Assembly (NCBI GenBank): GCA_000296795.1 | Contig: BAFH01000003.1 | Coordinates: 434,401 to 498,400 of the forward strand | DNA length: 64,000 nt | Direction of reading: 5' to 3' | Source: Candidatus Jettenia caeni | Lineage (GTDB): Bacteria; Planctomycetota; Brocadiia; Brocadiales; Brocadiaceae | Part shown: positions 26,767-35,395 of the stretch, piece by piece | Position numbering within the stretch: position 1 is the stretch's first letter | Layout of the letters: every line of letters begins with the position of its first letter | Made by a program: the position numbers and the translations under genes | Notes under the pieces: model-generated | The model's input: only the letters and a program-made list of their open reading frames with translations | Told to the model about the DNA's origin: nothing | Database searches by the model: none

Positions 26767-26893
26767 TCATACAGTTTTATTTTTACTAATAATCCTTTCA
26801 GCTACAATAAACACGTTCCATGGTTAGATAATTCCTGTATTACAGAAGAGTAAACAGAGGAAAATTTTACTGCACCGATCAGAGGATAAAGCA

Positions 26894-28528
26894 ATGGAAA
26901 TGAAAAACACTCTTGGCAACTACCTCATTGAGCAACTCTATAATTGTGGAGCCCGTCATGTCTTCGGTGTTGCAGGCGATTATGTGCTTCGCTTTTTCGA
27001 TGACCTCGTTCATAGCAAGCTTAACGTAATCTGCACCTGTGATGAGCAGGGGGCAGGATATGCGGCAGATGCTTATGCCCGCTTGAATGGACTAGGGGTT
27101 GTATGTATTACCTACTGCGTTGGCGGGTTAAAGGTAGTTAATCCGGTAGCTCAGGCGTATGCTGAAAAATCCCCCGTCGTTGTTATAAGCGGAGCGCCCG
27201 GGATCAAAGAACGCAAAAAAAATCCGATGCTTCATCATAAAGTGCGCGACTTTGATACACAAAAGAAGATATTTGATGAAGTCACGGTTGCTTCTACCGT
27301 ATTAAGTGATCCAGGAACCGCTCCTCGCGAGATTGATCGTGTTCTGAATGCAGCTCAACGCTATAAACGCCCGGTCTATATCGAACTGCCCCGGGATATG
27401 ACCTCTGAGCAAGTTACCCATCAGTATGAATTCCGCGAGATGCAAGAAAAAAGTGATCCTGTTGCTCTTCAGGAAGCAGTTACAGAAGCTATAACTATGA
27501 TACATGCAGCGAAAAAACCGGTTATCATCGCTGGTGTTGAATTGCAGAGGTTCGGGTTACAAAGTGAACTCGTAAAATTCATAGAAAAAACAAATATACC
27601 TGTTACATCGTTGCTTCTCAGTAAATCGGTGATCAGTGAACGACATCCTCTGTATCTGGGGTTATATGAAGGCGCAATTGGGCATGATTTTGTCCGCGAA
27701 TATGTTGAATCCTCAGATTGTCTGGTATTGCTGGGAGCTCTTTTGACAGATATTAATCTTGGTGCCTTTACGGCACATCTTGATCAGGGGAGAATGATTT
27801 ATGTCACGAGTGAAAAAACCGCTATTCGTCACCACAATTATGAGAATATCTATCTGCAAGATTTCATGTATGAGTTGATGAGAGCCAATATTAAACGTCA
27901 GGAGCTGAAAGGTATTCAGCATCAGGAGGTTCAGCCGTTTTCACCGGTAAAAGGGCAAAAGGTTACCGTTCAGCGATTATTCCAGTGCTTGAACTCATTC
28001 CTGACCGATGATACGGTTGTTATAGCAGACGTTGGCGATGCCTTGGTTGGCGGTTCTGATCTTGTTGTTCACCGCCGCACCGAATTTATATCTCCGGCAT
28101 ACTATCTTTCGCTTGGTTTTGCAGTGCCTGCAAGTATAGGAGCCCAATTAGCCAGTCCCTCTCTGCGTCCCTTAGTGTTGGTCGGCGATGGCGCATTTCA
28201 AATGACGGGTATGGAGCTTTCAACCATAGTGAGGTACCATCTTAATCCAATTGTTGTTGTCTTTAATAATTATGGATACGGGATAGAACGTCCTATGATG
28301 GACGGTCCGTTTAATGATTTGCAATTGTGGCAATATAGTCGTATCCCTGAAATAATTGGTGGTGGTAGAGGCTTTATTGTTAAGACTGAAGAACAACTGA
28401 GTGAGGCGCTCGAAGCTGCCGAAAAATATAAGGATGGTTTCTGTATCCTGGATGTCCATCTGGATAAGTATGATATGTCGCCTGCTTTACAGCGACTAAC
28501 AAGCCTGTCTGCGAAGAGAGCACGATAG
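26894..28528 (+). CDS. Thiamine-diphosphate-dependent 2-oxoacid decarboxylase (pyruvate/indolepyruvate decarboxylase type)
   Basis: 544 residues with three typical domains. The N-terminal domain has GVAGDYVLRFFDDL and the conserved Glu in CTCDEQGAGYAADAYARLNG; the catalytic His pair is in MLHHK. The C-terminal domain has the thiamine diphosphate motif GDGAFQMTGMELSTIVRY ending in NN, then GYGIE with the Glu equivalent to Glu473 of Zymomonas pyruvate decarboxylase. The Asp/His-His/Glu set is thus complete, so a non-oxidative decarboxylation of a 2-oxoacid to an aldehyde is expected in the cytoplasm. Substrate (pyruvate, indolepyruvate, phenylpyruvate or branched oxoacids) cannot be decided. 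Apparently monocistronic. Confidence 0.9.
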   Translation: MEMKNTLGNYLIEQLYNCGARHVFGVAGDYVLRFFDDLVHSKLNVICTCDEQGAGYAADAYARLNGLGVVCITYCVGGLKVVNPVAQAYAEKSPVVVISGAPGIKERKKNPMLHHKVRDFDTQKKIFDEVTVASTVLSDPGTAPREIDRVLNAAQRYKRPVYIELPRDMTSEQVTHQYEFREMQEKSDPVALQEAVTEAITMIHAAKKPVIIAGVELQRFGLQSELVKFIEKTNIPVTSLLLSKSVISERHPLYLGLYEGAIGHDFVREYVESSDCLVLLGALLTDINLGAFTAHLDQGRMIYVTSEKTAIRHHNYENIYLQDFMYELMRANIKRQELKGIQHQEVQPFSPVKGQKVTVQRLFQCLNSFLTDDTVVIADVGDALVGGSDLVVHRRTEFISPAYYLSLGFAVPASIGAQLASPSLRPLVLVGDGAFQMTGMELSTIVRYHLNPIVVVFNNYGYGIERPMMDGPFNDLQLWQYSRIPEIIGGGRGFIVKTEEQLSEALEAAEKYKDGFCILDVHLDKYDMSPALQRLTSLSAKRAR

Positions 28529-28617
28529 ACCCTGCGTACTTACGTGAAGGTAAAACCGGAGAATTGAGTTTAAGGGATTGATTGAAAAAGTTGTTAGTAA
28601 GAAAAAGAAATTGTTTC

Positions 28618-31386
28618 TCAACTTTGATATTCATACTTCATGACAAGAGTTCCAAAACCCATATTCATGATTACAGCATTATGAGGTATCAAAATGTATT
28701 TCCAGGGTTTTCCTTCATGTTTGGTAGTGTATTCAGTTGCATACTTACAATATTGAAAGGCAGCTTGCGCTTTTTCTTTACTATCCGTTAATTCGATGTC
28801 ATCTTCTTTTTTTGTTTCCACTATACAAATAGTATCAACAGTTTCCACAACAAAATCAGGAATATATTGTTTCGAATTGTGCTTCCAATATATCATGAAT
28901 TGATCCGGAGCTGGTCTCATCCATTTAAGAACGGATTTATCTTGCTCTAAGATAGCAGCAAGGTCCTTCTCTGATTTAGAATCAAACTTATACAGGTTAT
29001 GACAAGCCTTTCTAAAACCGCTAAATATTTTATTTAGAATGGCGCTTGTTGGAGTAATTGTTTCTGTAAAATGATGAATGCTATCTTTTGTGTACTTTGA
29101 AAAGTTATGTTCTTCAATCCTTGTAAATGGCTTTACAACGGGTTTTTCATAGCCCGGTGCCTCATAATAAAAGTGTTGCATTAACTGTGAATGAATATAC
29201 TTTCCAATTTCTTTTTTATGATATTGGACAACGTTCGTACACATATCATTATCAAGATACGTTTTGAATTTTCCAACAGCTTGTTGTGCCAATGTAAATA
29301 ACAAATCCGCTTGTGTATCATAATCTATTTCCGGATAATTCATAAGCTCGTTAACTATAAGATTCTCAGGCTTATCAATAATAATTCTCCCTTTATCTAT
29401 ACCATTTAAGATATCAATGCTATTCTCCTGCTCGCGAAGTTTCCTTATTAATATTTCCTCTGATACTGGCTGGTAATTAAGACTTTTCGTATCCAGATCA
29501 AAATCCCTGAAACCAGACTTTGTTTCATTGCTTTGTTGGATGGTAATCCGTGGAATTTCTATGATATTTCTGACGAATTCATGTACTACTGTCTCATATG
29601 CAGCTTCAACTTCCTTTATCATTTCTAGGGCAAACAAGTTTTTTTGTGGAGAACTATACATCTTTTGTTTTATCTTCTCTAATGCGATTTGTTTAATTTC
29701 AGGCTTCGTTAGTTCATGAACATTTTTAACTGCATTGTTCATTTCCGGAAGGGTTGAAAGGATTGTCTTTTGAAGCTCCAGGTTAATCAGTGCTTTTTGT
29801 TTGCTTTCCGGTTCAGTAAGATTATATATCCTTTTTTGTTCCTCTTCAAACTTCTGTTCAATGCTTGAAACAGAGGTAATAACTTCTTTTTGTTCATTCA
29901 ATTCTTGTGCATCAATTACAATAATATTTTGCCGCTTAATGATAGAATCGGGTTTATTTGCTTCATCTATTATTTCCTGGAATTTATCATGAGCTACAAT
30001 TGTTAATTTATCTACTTTGTCATTTCCCGTCTTTTTCCTGTAAGGCAATCGTAATCCTCTACCAATAGTTTGTTCTCGTAAAGTCAATGATGTTGCTGTC
30101 CGCAGGGGGATGATTGTGTAAAGGTTTGTTACGTCCCAGCCCTCTTTTAACATGTTAACGTGGATTACAATTTCTATTTTATTCTCAGGGTTTTCCAGAG
30201 AAATTAACTTCTCGATATTTTCATCTTTTTCTTCTCCGGACTGATTCGAATGAATCTCCATTACCTTATCTGCATAATCACCATGAAAGAATGAATTTGA
30301 GGTTATTAACTTTTTCAGGTCACTTGCATGTTCTGTATGCTGAGCAACAACTAATACGAATGGCTTGACCCGTTTTTCCTTATTATTCCTTGTGTAAATA
30401 TCCAATGCTACTTTCGTGTCTTCATGAATTCGTATGCCATCTTCCAGTTTTATCCTATCCAATTCTTCATTGGAGTACTGTGCAGGATTGAAATCCTTTC
30501 TGGTGGCCACTGCGGGTTCCTTTACAAATCCATCCTGAATAGCTTTAGCTAATGAGTATTCGTAGACGACATTTTTAAATTTGATAGCACCTCCGCTTCG
30601 TTCTATCTGTGGAGTAGCTGTAACCTCTAGTCCTAAAACCGGGTTTAATTCATTAATAACCTGCATTCCTCTGTCTGCACGATAATGATGAGATTCATCC
30701 ATCAACAGAACCAGATCATCAAGATTAGAAAGGTAGTTGAAATAAGAAACACCTAAATATTCCGAAAGCCTTTTAATGCGTGGAAGTTTACCGCCCTTTG
30801 TTTCGGCGTTTATCTTGGAAACATTAAATACGTTAATATGTACGTCTGATTCAAGAAAGGAAGTTTGTGGGAGGGTGTTGTAATTATCTCCTGTAATAAT
30901 ACGTGGTTGTTTGTGAACAAACTCACCGATACCCTGAAATACATATTTTGGGCTGGTGGGATTGGAGAAATCTTCGATCAATTTGTTATAAATGGTGATA
31001 TTGGGAGCCAAAACAAAAAAGTTTCTCATGCCTTTTGACAAATACAGGTAAACTACAAATGCCCCCATAAGCCGGGTCTTACCAACCCCGGTAGCCAACG
31101 AAAAACAGATCGACGGGAAATTTCTCTCAAAATCAGTACAAGTAGGATAGGCGCTTCTTACTATCTCCAGTGCAGTAGATAAATCGCCATTTTTCTGAAG
31201 AGTCAATTTATCCATTAACTCTGCCAGTATGTTCAGGCTATCTGCCTGTGGTAGGCGAAGGCTTAAGCGATTTTTAATTGACATGGCTATGCGGTTCATT
31301 TTTTGTCCTCTCATTTTCTTTATGCATCTATTACTACCCTTTAGTAAAGAGAGGATGGGAGGTTGATTGCTCAAGTTCTTCTTCAT
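28618..31386 (-). CDS. Type III restriction enzyme, Res (helicase-endonuclease) subunit
   Basis: SF2 translocase plus nuclease. Visible motifs are Walker A ATGVGKT (98-104), DESH (Walker B), EVTATP, and QTIGRGLRLPY (motif VI). The C terminus has a PD-(D/E)XK nuclease site, IPDFVVETVDTICIVETKK. The called start gives 922 residues, but ATG at 31299 (MNRIAMSIKNRL) has a GAGAGG ribosome site and is more likely (893 residues); the first 29 residues look like translated leader. It acts with the Mod protein encoded upstream to cut unmethylated asymmetric sites. The frame is intact over its whole length. Confidence 0.92.
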   Translation of the reverse strand: MKKNLSNQPPILSLLKGSNRCIKKMRGQKMNRIAMSIKNRLSLRLPQADSLNILAELMDKLTLQKNGDLSTALEIVRSAYPTCTDFERNFPSICFSLATGVGKTRLMGAFVVYLYLSKGMRNFFVLAPNITIYNKLIEDFSNPTSPKYVFQGIGEFVHKQPRIITGDNYNTLPQTSFLESDVHINVFNVSKINAETKGGKLPRIKRLSEYLGVSYFNYLSNLDDLVLLMDESHHYRADRGMQVINELNPVLGLEVTATPQIERSGGAIKFKNVVYEYSLAKAIQDGFVKEPAVATRKDFNPAQYSNEELDRIKLEDGIRIHEDTKVALDIYTRNNKEKRVKPFVLVVAQHTEHASDLKKLITSNSFFHGDYADKVMEIHSNQSGEEKDENIEKLISLENPENKIEIVIHVNMLKEGWDVTNLYTIIPLRTATSLTLREQTIGRGLRLPYRKKTGNDKVDKLTIVAHDKFQEIIDEANKPDSIIKRQNIIVIDAQELNEQKEVITSVSSIEQKFEEEQKRIYNLTEPESKQKALINLELQKTILSTLPEMNNAVKNVHELTKPEIKQIALEKIKQKMYSSPQKNLFALEMIKEVEAAYETVVHEFVRNIIEIPRITIQQSNETKSGFRDFDLDTKSLNYQPVSEEILIRKLREQENSIDILNGIDKGRIIIDKPENLIVNELMNYPEIDYDTQADLLFTLAQQAVGKFKTYLDNDMCTNVVQYHKKEIGKYIHSQLMQHFYYEAPGYEKPVVKPFTRIEEHNFSKYTKDSIHHFTETITPTSAILNKIFSGFRKACHNLYKFDSKSEKDLAAILEQDKSVLKWMRPAPDQFMIYWKHNSKQYIPDFVVETVDTICIVETKKEDDIELTDSKEKAQAAFQYCKYATEYTTKHEGKPWKYILIPHNAVIMNMGFGTLVMKYEYQS

Positions 31387-31508
31387 TCTCCTCCTTGGAA
31401 AGATTCTTCTTTAAGTTCCCCTCTTTGAAAGATCACCTTCTTCGCATTCCTCTCTTGGGAGATGTCCTCTTAAAATTCCCCTCTTGGGAGGGGTTAGGGG
31501 TGGGTTCA
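31386..31508. repeat. Palindromic repeat array in the 3' end of the DUF559 gene
   Basis: Repeated CCCCTCTTGGGAGGGG-type palindromes next to GGGGTTAGGGGTGGGTTC. In the DUF559 frame this reads EPTPNPSQEGNFKRTSPKRG and supplies the gene's C terminus and stop. Related arrays occur at 31944, 32484 and 33600. Confidence 0.75.
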
Positions 31509-31869
31509 TTCGCCCTTATCCATTCCCCAATTGCAGTAATAACCCCTTGTATATTTCCCTTAACATCTGAATCATAAAATCTTAGAAACCTTACTCCAAG
31601 AGATTCCAATTTTGATTGTCTTATTCTATCTTCTTCACTCTTATTTTCATGACTGATACCATCAATCTCAATTGCTAACATCAACTCATTACAGAAGAAA
31701 TCTACAATATAATTATCAATAGGTTTTTGACGATCAAAATCATGTCCCAGCAATTGCTTCCCTTTTAAATATCTCCACAAAGTACCTCTGATAAAGTACC
31801 GCTTTTTCTCAAACATCGTGCAACTTCTTTTAACTTTGGATTATATGGTAAAATAACTTTTCGTTTCAT
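31433..31869 (-). pseudogene. DUF559 endonuclease-like protein, frameshifted
   Basis: The true start is the ATG at 31867-31869, overlapping the mod stop codon as ATGA. That frame gives MKRKVILPYNPKLKEVARCL..LSEVL, the classic N terminus of DUF559 proteins, and then stops. The adjacent frame continues WRYLKGKQLLGHDFDRQKP, NYIVDFFCNELMLAIEIDG and FLRFYDSDV, the rest of the domain. One base is missing near 31770-31780. DUF559 is a Vsr-like PD-(D/E)XK nuclease fold. The last about 25 residues (NEPTPNPSQEGN...) come from an inserted palindromic repeat. It lies between mod and res, so it may have served the restriction system or be a passenger. Confidence 0.8.
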
Positions 31870-33776
31870 TCGAATAGTTTTCTCTGTTTATTATAGCTTT
31901 TAGAGTTATTATCTTTTTCAGACTTTTTCCTTTTGTCTGATTTACCCACCCCTAAATCCCCTCCCAAGAGGGGACTTTTATGTTTTCCATCCGAGAGGGG
32001 ACTTTCTGCATTCCCCGCCTGGGATGAGTTCTTCAAATTCCCCTCCTGGGAGGGGCCAGGGGTGGGTTCAGGCAAATTAACAATATTTAAACTATAATCC
32101 TCTTTCCCAAATTTACATCTACCGAGCAACATCTTGGGGATCTTTTTTATGGTAATACTAGCGTAACGATTTGCGCAAGCTTCTTGAAAAGATTTACAAC
32201 AGATCAGAAGGCTTTCATCCGGTTTCATTTCTTCGTGAATCTTATCTAAAAACTGTACCGTAATAAACTGAGTAGTGGTAAATATGTAATCCTGTTCAGT
32301 TGAACGGCCATGTTTCCAGTAAATATCCTCGTCCGGGCAGTATCTAAAACCTTCATGCTTTGCCATAGCCGCGGCAAGCATATCGGCATTGTAACGTTCA
32401 TCAATAATCCAGGTGTCATGTTTATCCTTTTTTAGCAGACTTGGGGCTAAGTAGTAATACTTGAAACCACCACCACCCTGCCAACCCACCCCTATTTCCC
32501 CTCCCAGGAGGGGACTTTCTTTATTCCCCTCTTGGGAGGGGTTAGGGGTGGGTTCATTCCTTTTTCGAGGGGGGCCAGGGGTGTGTACAATTCTTGATAT
32601 TCCGCCCTGATCCGTGCCGTCAATGACCTTCTTCAGTCGTAGCAAGCAGTGCGTATGGCAATGCTCGCCCAGTTCTATCCCTATCCACCTGCGGTTCATC
32701 TTATGGGCAACAGCGGCAGTCGTTCCGGAACCAAGGAAGGAATCGAGAACCCAATCACCTTCGTTCGTGGCTAATGTGAGAATGCGTTGAATTAAGCGTT
32801 CGGGCTTGGGAGTAGTAAAAACATCTTCACTATTAAAGGCTTTGATTTCTTTCTTTGCTTCCTGATTATCACCAACCTCGGTTCTAAACCAAATGGTTTT
32901 AGATACAGTGCCTTCTTGAACTTCAGATAAGAATCTTTTTAACCTTGGCATATTATTCCCTGATTCTCCGAACCAAATTCGATTGTCTTCAACCAATTCT
33001 AGAAATTTTTCTTTTGATACAGCCCAACATCGAGATTCAGTTGGATTTACTACTCTTCCAGAAGGAAGTGTTATGGGATAATCAGTATTAGGAGTGTACG
33101 TCTTAACAGACAAATCTGATGATGTCCACAATCCTCTTGGGTCATTATCAGGATTCTTATATCGGGAATCCATTTCTGCTGTTCTTGGCAACAGATTTGG
33201 TCTCCACAAATCTTTATTTTTGGCATAGACCAGGATATGGTCGTGACTGTCAGAAAGCCATTTTGCATCATTTTGAGGAGAATACTTCTTTTCCCAGATA
33301 ACAGTATTTACAAAATTCTTTCTTCCAAAAATCTCATCACACAATACCTTCAGATAATGGCATTCATCATCGTCAATAGAAATCCAGAGCGTTCCGTCTG
33401 ATCGTAAAAGTCGATGCAATATTTCTATTCTGGGTTTCATTAAACTCAACCAGATAGAATGCTCTAGTCCATCATCATAATGTTCAAAGGCATTGCCTGT
33501 GTTATAGGGCGGATCAATATAGATGCATTTGATTTTCCCGGCAAAATCCTGTTCAAGGGCTTTCAGGGCAAGGAGATTGTCGCCACAGATAAGCATGTTA
33601 CCCACCCCTAAATCCCCTCCCAGGAGGGGACTTTTCTTATTCCCATCTTGAGAGGGGCGAGGGGTGTGCCCGTAAGACTTTCCCGGGTCTTCTATCAATA
33701 TGCGCGGCTCCAGTTTCGGCTGGTTATCTTTGCCTATCCAGGTGAGCTCAAGTTTTTGAGTCTTGTTGTTGGACAT
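31866..33776 (-). CDS. Type III restriction-modification DNA methyltransferase (Mod)
   Basis: A 636-residue N6-adenine methyltransferase of the beta class: catalytic motif DPPYNTGNAFEHYDDG comes first and the AdoMet-binding motif DSFLGSGTTAAVAH comes later. Between them lies the target-recognition region. It methylates one strand of a short asymmetric site and sets the specificity of the Res subunit. Three in-frame insertions encoded by palindromic repeats are visible: near the N terminus (HTPRPSQDGNKKSPLLGGDL), after the AdoMet motif (EPTPNPSQEGNKESPLLGGE) and near the C terminus (EPTPGPSQEGNLKNSS). They fall outside the two catalytic motifs, so activity may survive. Stop and next start overlap as ATGA. 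Confidence 0.92.
   Translation of the reverse strand: MSNNKTQKLELTWIGKDNQPKLEPRILIEDPGKSYGHTPRPSQDGNKKSPLLGGDLGVGNMLICGDNLLALKALEQDFAGKIKCIYIDPPYNTGNAFEHYDDGLEHSIWLSLMKPRIEILHRLLRSDGTLWISIDDDECHYLKVLCDEIFGRKNFVNTVIWEKKYSPQNDAKWLSDSHDHILVYAKNKDLWRPNLLPRTAEMDSRYKNPDNDPRGLWTSSDLSVKTYTPNTDYPITLPSGRVVNPTESRCWAVSKEKFLELVEDNRIWFGESGNNMPRLKRFLSEVQEGTVSKTIWFRTEVGDNQEAKKEIKAFNSEDVFTTPKPERLIQRILTLATNEGDWVLDSFLGSGTTAAVAHKMNRRWIGIELGEHCHTHCLLRLKKVIDGTDQGGISRIVHTPGPPRKRNEPTPNPSQEGNKESPLLGGEIGVGWQGGGGFKYYYLAPSLLKKDKHDTWIIDERYNADMLAAAMAKHEGFRYCPDEDIYWKHGRSTEQDYIFTTTQFITVQFLDKIHEEMKPDESLLICCKSFQEACANRYASITIKKIPKMLLGRCKFGKEDYSLNIVNLPEPTPGPSQEGNLKNSSQAGNAESPLSDGKHKSPLLGGDLGVGKSDKRKKSEKDNNSKSYNKQRKLFE
31944..32070. 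repeat. Palindromic repeat inside mod, C-terminal insertion
   Basis: Begins ACCCACCCCTAAATCCCCTC and ends GGGGCCAGGGGTGGGT, with three internal CCCxxxxxGGG palindromes. It is translated in frame in mod as EPTPGPSQEGN..., SQAGNAESPLSDG and KSPLLGGDLGVG. Confidence 0.85.
32484..32587. repeat. Palindromic repeat inside mod, middle insertion
   Basis: Same family: ACCCACCCCTATTTCCCCTC ... GGGAGGGGTTAGGGGTGGGTTC, followed by a partial copy ending GGGGCCAGGGGTGTG. Translated in frame as NEPTPNPSQEGNKESPLLGG, preceded by VHTPGPPRK from the partial copy. Confidence 0.85.
33600..33669. repeat. Palindromic repeat inside mod, N-terminal insertion
   Basis: ACCCACCCCTAAATCCCCTC ... GAGGGGCGAGGGGTGTG, about 70 bases, translated in frame as HTPRPSQDGNKKSPLLGGDL just ahead of the segment NMLICGDNLLALK. 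Confidence 0.85.
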
Positions 33777-33818
33777 TACTCTATTATTTAGCCTTCCAGT
33801 TGTTTTTTCAATTCTTCC

Positions 33819-35105
33819 TTACAATTTCATTTCATCTGCGCTATTACCTGGAGATTCCAATGCTTGTAAGCCCAACCCTTCAATCTCCTGTAGCGTTTTC
33901 CCCGCAATCCCCTGCAAGTCGCCATACATACCGACAGTCGCCTGCATGACACGATCAATTTGTTCCTCACGTTTGGCCCATTGCTTTGTTATTACCTTCT
34001 TCTCCTTGTCGAGGTCTTCCTGCATTGATGAGAAAGCCTCAACAATAGCCTGAACTCGTTGGCGGAATCTTGGACCGGTAAGATACTGATAGACCATCTC
34101 CATCTTGGTCTGCTGACCATCGGTAGCCTGGCGAGCTGAAGCAACCTCAATCAACGTATGGCGTAGCGTAACGGCGACGGGGAGCGCCGCTCTCGGATGT
34201 GTCACCCAAACACCGTCTATCAATTCGAATGTTTCAACACCCTTTGGGAGGGTCTGACTGACAATTACGGCAATTTCTGCCTTGGCTGCACGTTGGTCTT
34301 CTCTGAGTTTTGACAACCAGCCATCGCTCCAGTTCTTTGTTCGTTTTGATTCCCACAAGATTGTTCCACAGCATTGACCCGGTATACTTGTAACGCGATG
34401 CAATACGTCGCCTCCATGCTCTCCCTTCGGGACAGGTTCGATTATGTCATGGGAAAATTTCGCGCTCAACAGCGCTTCAATTTCAAGCGCCTGAACTTCT
34501 CCCTGGAGTTGCTGTGATCCTTGCTCAGCTTTGCGCTTAAGTTCCTCTATCTGCTTCTGCATTGCGGCGATAGTATGCTCCTTCTCCAACACTTTGAGTT
34601 TCAGTTGCTCTCCTGCTTCTTTATGCGCTTGTTCACGGACGGCGGCAAGCCCTTCCTGAATCCGCTTCTCAACCGTCAAGTCAAACTCGCGCTTTGCATC
34701 ATCAAGTTCTCGCTGTTTTTTCATAACTTCAGCTTGGGTTTTTTGAGCTTCGGCAAGCTTTCCATCCCTCTGCTTGAGAATTTCCTGAAGGCTGGCAATC
34801 TCCCTGGTCTTTTGCTCAAGATCGGTCGTCAGAGCAAGTTTAGCCTTTCTGGATTCTTCGGCAGCGATCCTGGCGCGCTCCTGTCGCAGTTTCTCTGCTA
34901 CTTGATTGTCTATGGCCTCTTTTTCCTTAGAAAGAGCCTCTTCTTGCTTACGAAGCAACAATTCACGCCTGGCGATATCTGCGTCTTTCTGGGCCAATCG
35001 CCGTTCATATTCGCGCCGTGCTGATTCGATCATAGGCGCTGCAAGCGATTCGGTCAGTTTAATATCAGTTTGGCATTTCGGACAGGTAATCATTGGTTCT
35101 GTCAT
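33819..35105 (-). CDS. DUF2130 protein: coiled coil plus PD-(D/E)XK-like domain
   Basis: 428 residues. A small N-terminal CPKC motif (CPKCQTDIKL) is followed by a long coiled coil (about 25-215, rich in Glu, Lys, Arg, Gln), then a DUF2130 globular domain. In that domain GGDVLHRV and GTILWESKRTKNWSDGWLSK resemble the D...ExK core of PD-(D/E)XK nucleases. The function of DUF2130 is not established; members are often near restriction or defence genes, as here next to mod. There is a 42-base gap to mod on the same strand, so it may head the same operon. Confidence 0.85.
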   Translation of the reverse strand: MTEPMITCPKCQTDIKLTESLAAPMIESARREYERRLAQKDADIARRELLLRKQEEALSKEKEAIDNQVAEKLRQERARIAAEESRKAKLALTTDLEQKTREIASLQEILKQRDGKLAEAQKTQAEVMKKQRELDDAKREFDLTVEKRIQEGLAAVREQAHKEAGEQLKLKVLEKEHTIAAMQKQIEELKRKAEQGSQQLQGEVQALEIEALLSAKFSHDIIEPVPKGEHGGDVLHRVTSIPGQCCGTILWESKRTKNWSDGWLSKLREDQRAAKAEIAVIVSQTLPKGVETFELIDGVWVTHPRAALPVAVTLRHTLIEVASARQATDGQQTKMEMVYQYLTGPRFRQRVQAIVEAFSSMQEDLDKEKKVITKQWAKREEQIDRVMQATVGMYGDLQGIAGKTLQEIEGLGLQALESPGNSADEMKL

Positions 35106-35210
35106 AGGTCTCTCCTTGAAGATATCAACAAATCGGTTTTTGTAACAGCAATATTATCCATAGAAAGTTCCCTTGCCCTATCCATGTAAATTCATGTTGT
35201 CAGGGTTTGG

Positions 35211-35395
35211 GTATCAATACAATGCCATTAAGTTAAGAATCTGCCGTGAAACTCTCTATCACCAAAGGAAAAACAACCCCCTGAATCCCCCTTTAGTAAG
35301 GGGGAACAAACCATCAAATCCCCCTTAACAAAGGGGGACATTGGGGGTTGTTTAGCTAAAATAATCCTTAACTTAATGACATTGGGTATCAATAA
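35211..35395. repeat. MITE-like inverted-repeat element
   Basis: Outer arms read roughly GTATCAATACAATGCCATTA on the left and the complement of GATACCCAATGTCATTAAG on the right, continuing as TTAAG. Inside are AAACAACCCCC/GGGGGTTGTTT (35271-35281, 35343-35353) and two CCCCCTT..AAGGGGG hairpins. No protein is encoded. Its right end supplies the stop codon for the broken regulator gene next to it. Confidence 0.7.

Noticed and set aside
31386-33669. CRISPR-like array from the repeated CCCCTC/GAGGGG units
   Set aside because: Units are palindromic and irregularly spaced, lie inside coding genes, and no unique equal-length spacers or cas genes are present.
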